This document shows, piece after piece, positions 29,779 to 31,558 of a DNA stretch of 31,558 bases. Location of the stretch: positions 1 to 31,558 of the IMG/VR virus record IMGVR_UViG_3300005663_000150. One strand, given 5' to 3'. The first letter of the stretch is position 1, and each line of letters begins with the position of its first letter. The DNA is from a virus. Both the position numbers and the translations under genes were made by a program. The notes under the pieces are model-generated. The model was not told where the DNA came from. It saw nothing but the letters and a program-made list of their open reading frames with translations, and ran no database searches.

Positions 29779-30027
29779 ATGGAAACATGGGAAGTAGGAT
29801 TAGGGCCTCACAAGGCTGTTATTTATTCAGATGATGGAACCATTGCCAGCGTTACAGATGAAATGGTGGACTGGCAAGCAAATGCCCGCCTCATTGCCGC
29901 CGCACCTGAACTGCTGGACATGCTCAAGGATGTACTTAATGATTACCTCGATTTTAATCATCCTTGCGAACTTTCAAGCATTACCATTAACAAGGTTAAG
30001 GCTCTTATATCAGAGGCCGCCTCATGA
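29779..30027 (+). CDS. 82-residue protein, paralogue of the 29084 gene
   Basis: Start at ATG 29779 behind GGAGGGTATC. The strand pair (METWEVGLGPHKAVIYSDDG) and the motif NARLIAAAPELLDMLK repeat the plan of the 29084 product, with clear DNA similarity in the motif region (GCCCGCCTCAT-GCCGCCGCACC). Here the end is helical (SSITINKVKALISEAAS) without the Cys cluster. It overlaps the next gene as ATGA. Confidence 0.75.
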   Translation: METWEVGLGPHKAVIYSDDGTIASVTDEMVDWQANARLIAAAPELLDMLKDVLNDYLDFNHPCELSSITINKVKALISEAAS

Positions 30028-30125
30028 GCCAATGCACGGACTGCCAGGGGTATCACGAAACAGGGTTAAGAACCTGCCCGCACTGTGGGTGCTGGCTGAG
30101 TATTCCTTTAACCAATGGAGGGTAA
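30024..30125 (+). CDS. 33-residue zinc-ribbon-like peptide
   Basis: The frame MSQCTDCQGYHETGLRTCPH continues CGCWLSIPLTNGG, with Cys4-x2-Cys7 and Cys18-x2-Cys21-Gly. This four-cysteine pattern is typical of minimal ribbons. The ATG overlaps the previous stop, and its last codons contain the GGAGGG ribosome site of the following gene. That compactness argues for genuine coupled translation. Confidence 0.6.
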   Translation: MSQCTDCQGYHETGLRTCPHCGCWLSIPLTNGG

Positions 30126-30129
30126 GAAG

Positions 30130-30261
30130 ATGAAACTCATAATTCTTGAAGAAGTTGAAACCGCATCAGAGCTTGTTGATTTACTTCAACATATTGCAGG
30201 TTTAATTGAAGGTGGGAACACATCCGGATACCACCCCGGCTGGAGAATAGAACAAGCCTAA
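30130..30261 (+). CDS. 43-residue protein with SGYHPGWRI motif
   Basis: The frame MKLIILEEVETASELVDLLQ continues HIAGLIEGGNTSGYHPGWRIEQA. A helix leads to a loop with Gly/Tyr/His/Pro/Gly/Trp, a motif I have seen at the end of many small phage early proteins. GGAGGGTAAGAAG lies before the ATG. Function unknown. Confidence 0.6.
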   Translation: MKLIILEEVETASELVDLLQHIAGLIEGGNTSGYHPGWRIEQA

Positions 30262-30330
30262 CCCCCCGACCTCCGGGCGTGTCTCGTACATGCTCCGGGG
30301 CCAGTGGTTAGCTGGAGAAAGAGAGGGATT

Positions 30331-30501
30331 ATGAGAGTTAAAAAGATACCTAAAACATCAAGACTCTATCAGAGATATGCAAAGGGCAGCGAAGTTCTCT
30401 ATCATGCAACGGGCAAAGATAAGCTAGGCTATAAAGTAAACATTGTGGGAACAAAAGCTTTTATTGATAAAACCACTAACCACGGAGGTGGCCATGAGTA
30501 A
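30331..30501 (+). CDS. 56-residue basic protein, copy 1 of paralogue pair
   Basis: From ATG 30331 (GAGAGGGATT upstream; a GTG at 30304 lies in the leader). The frame MRVKKIPKTSRLYQRYAKGS is followed by EVLYHATGKDKLGYKVNIVG and a divergent tail ending HGGGHE. It is nearly identical over 41 residues to the gene at 31053. Basic and strand-rich; possibly nucleic-acid binding. Overlaps the next gene by eight bases (ATGAGTAA). Confidence 0.7.
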   Translation: MRVKKIPKTSRLYQRYAKGSEVLYHATGKDKLGYKVNIVGTKAFIDKTTNHGGGHE

Positions 30502-30805
30502 TAAATTCAGCAAGTTAAAAGGGGTAGAAGTTGAAGTAATCAATCCAAGCGGTACAAGCGGTAAATGTTTTGTTGCTGATATTGATTACGAAAAAGGTAT
30601 AACTATCAAGAGTCTTGAAGAACAAAAAAACGTTCTGTGCCTGAATAAATATAGTATTGCAAGCTACCTCAATTACGAGGATACTTTCAAATATCTTGTG
30701 GCACGAATCAAAGAAGGAAAGATTTCGCGTAAAAATACTTTCAGGTATTTAACTGGTGATGAATCACCCATGAGAGGAAAACAAGCATCTTGTGCTTTTG
30801 AATAG
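30494..30805 (+). CDS. 103-residue hypothetical protein
   Basis: Start at ATG 30494 behind GGAGGTGGCC; a frame reaching 30443 lies inside the previous gene. The first 50 residues look like a small beta-barrel (GVEVEVINPSGTSGKCFVAD, GITIKSLEEQKNVLCLN), the rest helical (DTFKYLVARIKEGKIS). SH3-like or OB-like folding is possible but unproven. No catalytic motif. Confidence 0.65.
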   Translation: MSNKFSKLKGVEVEVINPSGTSGKCFVADIDYEKGITIKSLEEQKNVLCLNKYSIASYLNYEDTFKYLVARIKEGKISRKNTFRYLTGDESPMRGKQASCAFE

Positions 30806-30849
30806 CCATTAACGCCGTGCGTGTTCACCCTTTAACTGGAGGTGGTGTC

Positions 30850-31026
30850 GTGGGAAACATGAGCTATTGCAGATTTGAGAATACACTTAGAGATTTACGG
30901 GATTGTTGGGAAGCTCTCGGCGAAATGCCTGACACAAAAGAGTTAAGCCCTAGCGAGAAAGAAGCCATGAAAACATTAATCCTACTTTGTGGCGACATTT
31001 ACGGTGACTTCGAGGACTTTGAATAA
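30850..31026 (+). CDS. 58-residue protein of MSYCRFENT type
   Basis: GTG 30850 is seven bases after GGAGG and gives MGNMSYCRFENTLRDLRDCW; ATG 30859 would remove three residues. The SYCRFENT...DLRDC opening recurs in small proteins of many phages and plasmids. The end (EKEAMKTLILLCGDIYGDFEDFE) is helical and acidic. Four cysteines are scattered, without ribbon spacing. Function unknown. Confidence 0.65.
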   Translation: MGNMSYCRFENTLRDLRDCWEALGEMPDTKELSPSEKEAMKTLILLCGDIYGDFEDFE

Positions 31027-31052
31027 CAATAGCAATCGAAAGGAGCGAGTAA

Positions 31053-31208
31053 ATGAGAGTTAAAAAGATACCTAAAACATCTAGGTTATATCAGAGATAT
31101 GCCAAGAACAATGAAGTTCTCTATCATGCAACAGGCAAAGATAAGTTGGGCTATAAAGTAAACATTGTAGGAACGCTGGATTTTATTAAAAAATATGAGG
31201 AGGTGTGA
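31053..31208 (+). CDS. 51-residue basic protein, copy 2 of paralogue pair
   Basis: AAAGGAGCGAGTAA precedes the ATG. The frame MRVKKIPKTSRLYQRYAKNN followed by EVLYHATGKDKLGYKVNIVG matches the 30331 product almost residue for residue, with a different end (TLDFIKKYEEV). Codon differences are mostly silent (for example TCA AGA CTC versus TCT AGG TTA), so selection on the protein seems to act. Its end supplies the GAGGAGGTG ribosome site of the next gene. Confidence 0.7.
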   Translation: MRVKKIPKTSRLYQRYAKNNEVLYHATGKDKLGYKVNIVGTLDFIKKYEEV

Positions 31209-31209
31209 G

Positions 31210-31374
31210 ATGAGCTACTTTGGACATGGGACAGTTAAGGAAGATATTTTAATCGGTCTAAGGGAAGTTGAAGAAAGGTATGGCTATACTCCGGCACAAA
31301 TGATTGCGCTTGTTATTAGAGTTTTACAATATTACTCTGATGATATTTCTATGGATAAGGAGAATGGCCAATGA
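31210..31374 (+). CDS. 54-residue helical protein
   Basis: Starts one base after the previous stop, behind GAGGAGGTGTGAG. The frame MSYFGHGTVKEDILIGLREV continues EERYGYTPAQMIALVIRVLQ and an acidic tail. Two helices are likely. It overlaps the following HTH gene as ATGA. No family recognised. Confidence 0.6.
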   Translation: MSYFGHGTVKEDILIGLREVEERYGYTPAQMIALVIRVLQYYSDDISMDKENGQ

Positions 31375-31558
31375 AACCACAAACAAGTAAGGTACGAGCG
31401 CATCTGATGAAAACAGGCTCTATCACGCCCATACACGCCTTTAAGTTCATGGGCATCTACCGCTTGGCTTCACGGATATGCGAGTTGAGGGCGTCCGGCA
31501 TGATGATCGTAACCAAGCAGAAGAAGTCTGCACGGGGCAAGATGTATTGCAAGTACAC
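31371..31558 (+). CDS. Helix-turn-helix protein, cut by window edge
   Basis: The frame starts MKPQTSKVRAHLMKTGSITP and runs off the window with 62 complete codons. HLMKTGSITPIHAFKFMGIY then RLASRICELRASGMMIVTKQ is the pattern of a short winged-helix family common in phage genomes (GSITP.EA....G..RLAARI..LR..G). The following KKSARGKMYCKY should be the wing. It may regulate the early operon or assist replication. Start supported by ATGA overlap and GGAGAATGGCCA upstream. Confidence 0.75.
   Translation, partial: MKPQTSKVRAHLMKTGSITPIHAFKFMGIYRLASRICELRASGMMIVTKQKKSARGKMYCKY

Overview
This window looks like about half or more of a double-stranded DNA tailed phage (or prophage-like) genome of the short-tailed (podovirus-like) type. 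It has a terminase pair, a portal, a scaffold, an N4-gp56-family major capsid protein, an SU10/P22-like adaptor, a P22 gp10-like tail hub, fibres, ejection proteins and a lysis cassette. I see no tail tube, tape measure or sheath gene. The host is probably Gram-negative. The reasons are the M15 endolysin with a three-helix holin, a heptosyltransferase-like gene, and a promoter with a textbook sigma-54 (-24/-12) core. The host genus cannot be told from the sequence. No integrase, repressor or DNA polymerase is visible, so replication genes must lie outside the window.

Layout. Bases 1-492 (+) hold the end of a rightward region: one gene cut by the window edge, then a small HNH protein. Bases 597-27398 (-) are one long leftward late region, read here in transcription order. 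First comes a HTH small-terminase-like gene (27398) behind a perfect -35/-10 promoter, then a chain of small, mostly Cys-rich genes overlapping by a few bases (26726-25700). A tRNA-like gene with a CAT anticodon and encoded CCA (25695-25619) follows. A second near-consensus promoter (25613-25585) precedes large terminase, portal, an overlapping small gene, scaffold, major capsid and a capsid-associated protein, ending in a terminator-like hairpin near 19014. Next is a six-gene carbohydrate/modification cassette (18986-14209): three glycosyltransferases, a methyltransferase, a dehydrogenase-acyltransferase fusion and a zinc-ribbon protein. Then come virion genes (14228-5277): a split LamG protein, C2H2 protein, adaptor, fibres, gp10-like hub, GNAT and Pro/Gly-rich ejection proteins. 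A giant internal virion protein (5308-1709) and a lysis cassette (1707-597) close the run.

Bases 27399-28126 have no gene but are dense in signals. They contain the small-terminase promoter, long-range inverted repeats that could fold as a structured RNA, three identical palindromes, a perfect IHF consensus and a perfect sigma-54 core. This is the complete layout of an enhancer-dependent sigma-54 promoter, and it faces a rightward run of at least sixteen short genes (28127-31558). Those genes share duplicated leader sequences and duplicated gene starts, as if built from interchangeable cassettes, and include many small zinc-ribbon-like proteins.

The main points for follow-up are the apparent sigma-54/IHF control of phage early genes, the predicted leaderless small-terminase mRNA, the glycan/methyl modification cassette inside the late operon, and the overlapping mini-gene chain between the two terminase genes. 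All functions are inferred from sequence motifs read by eye; no database search was run.
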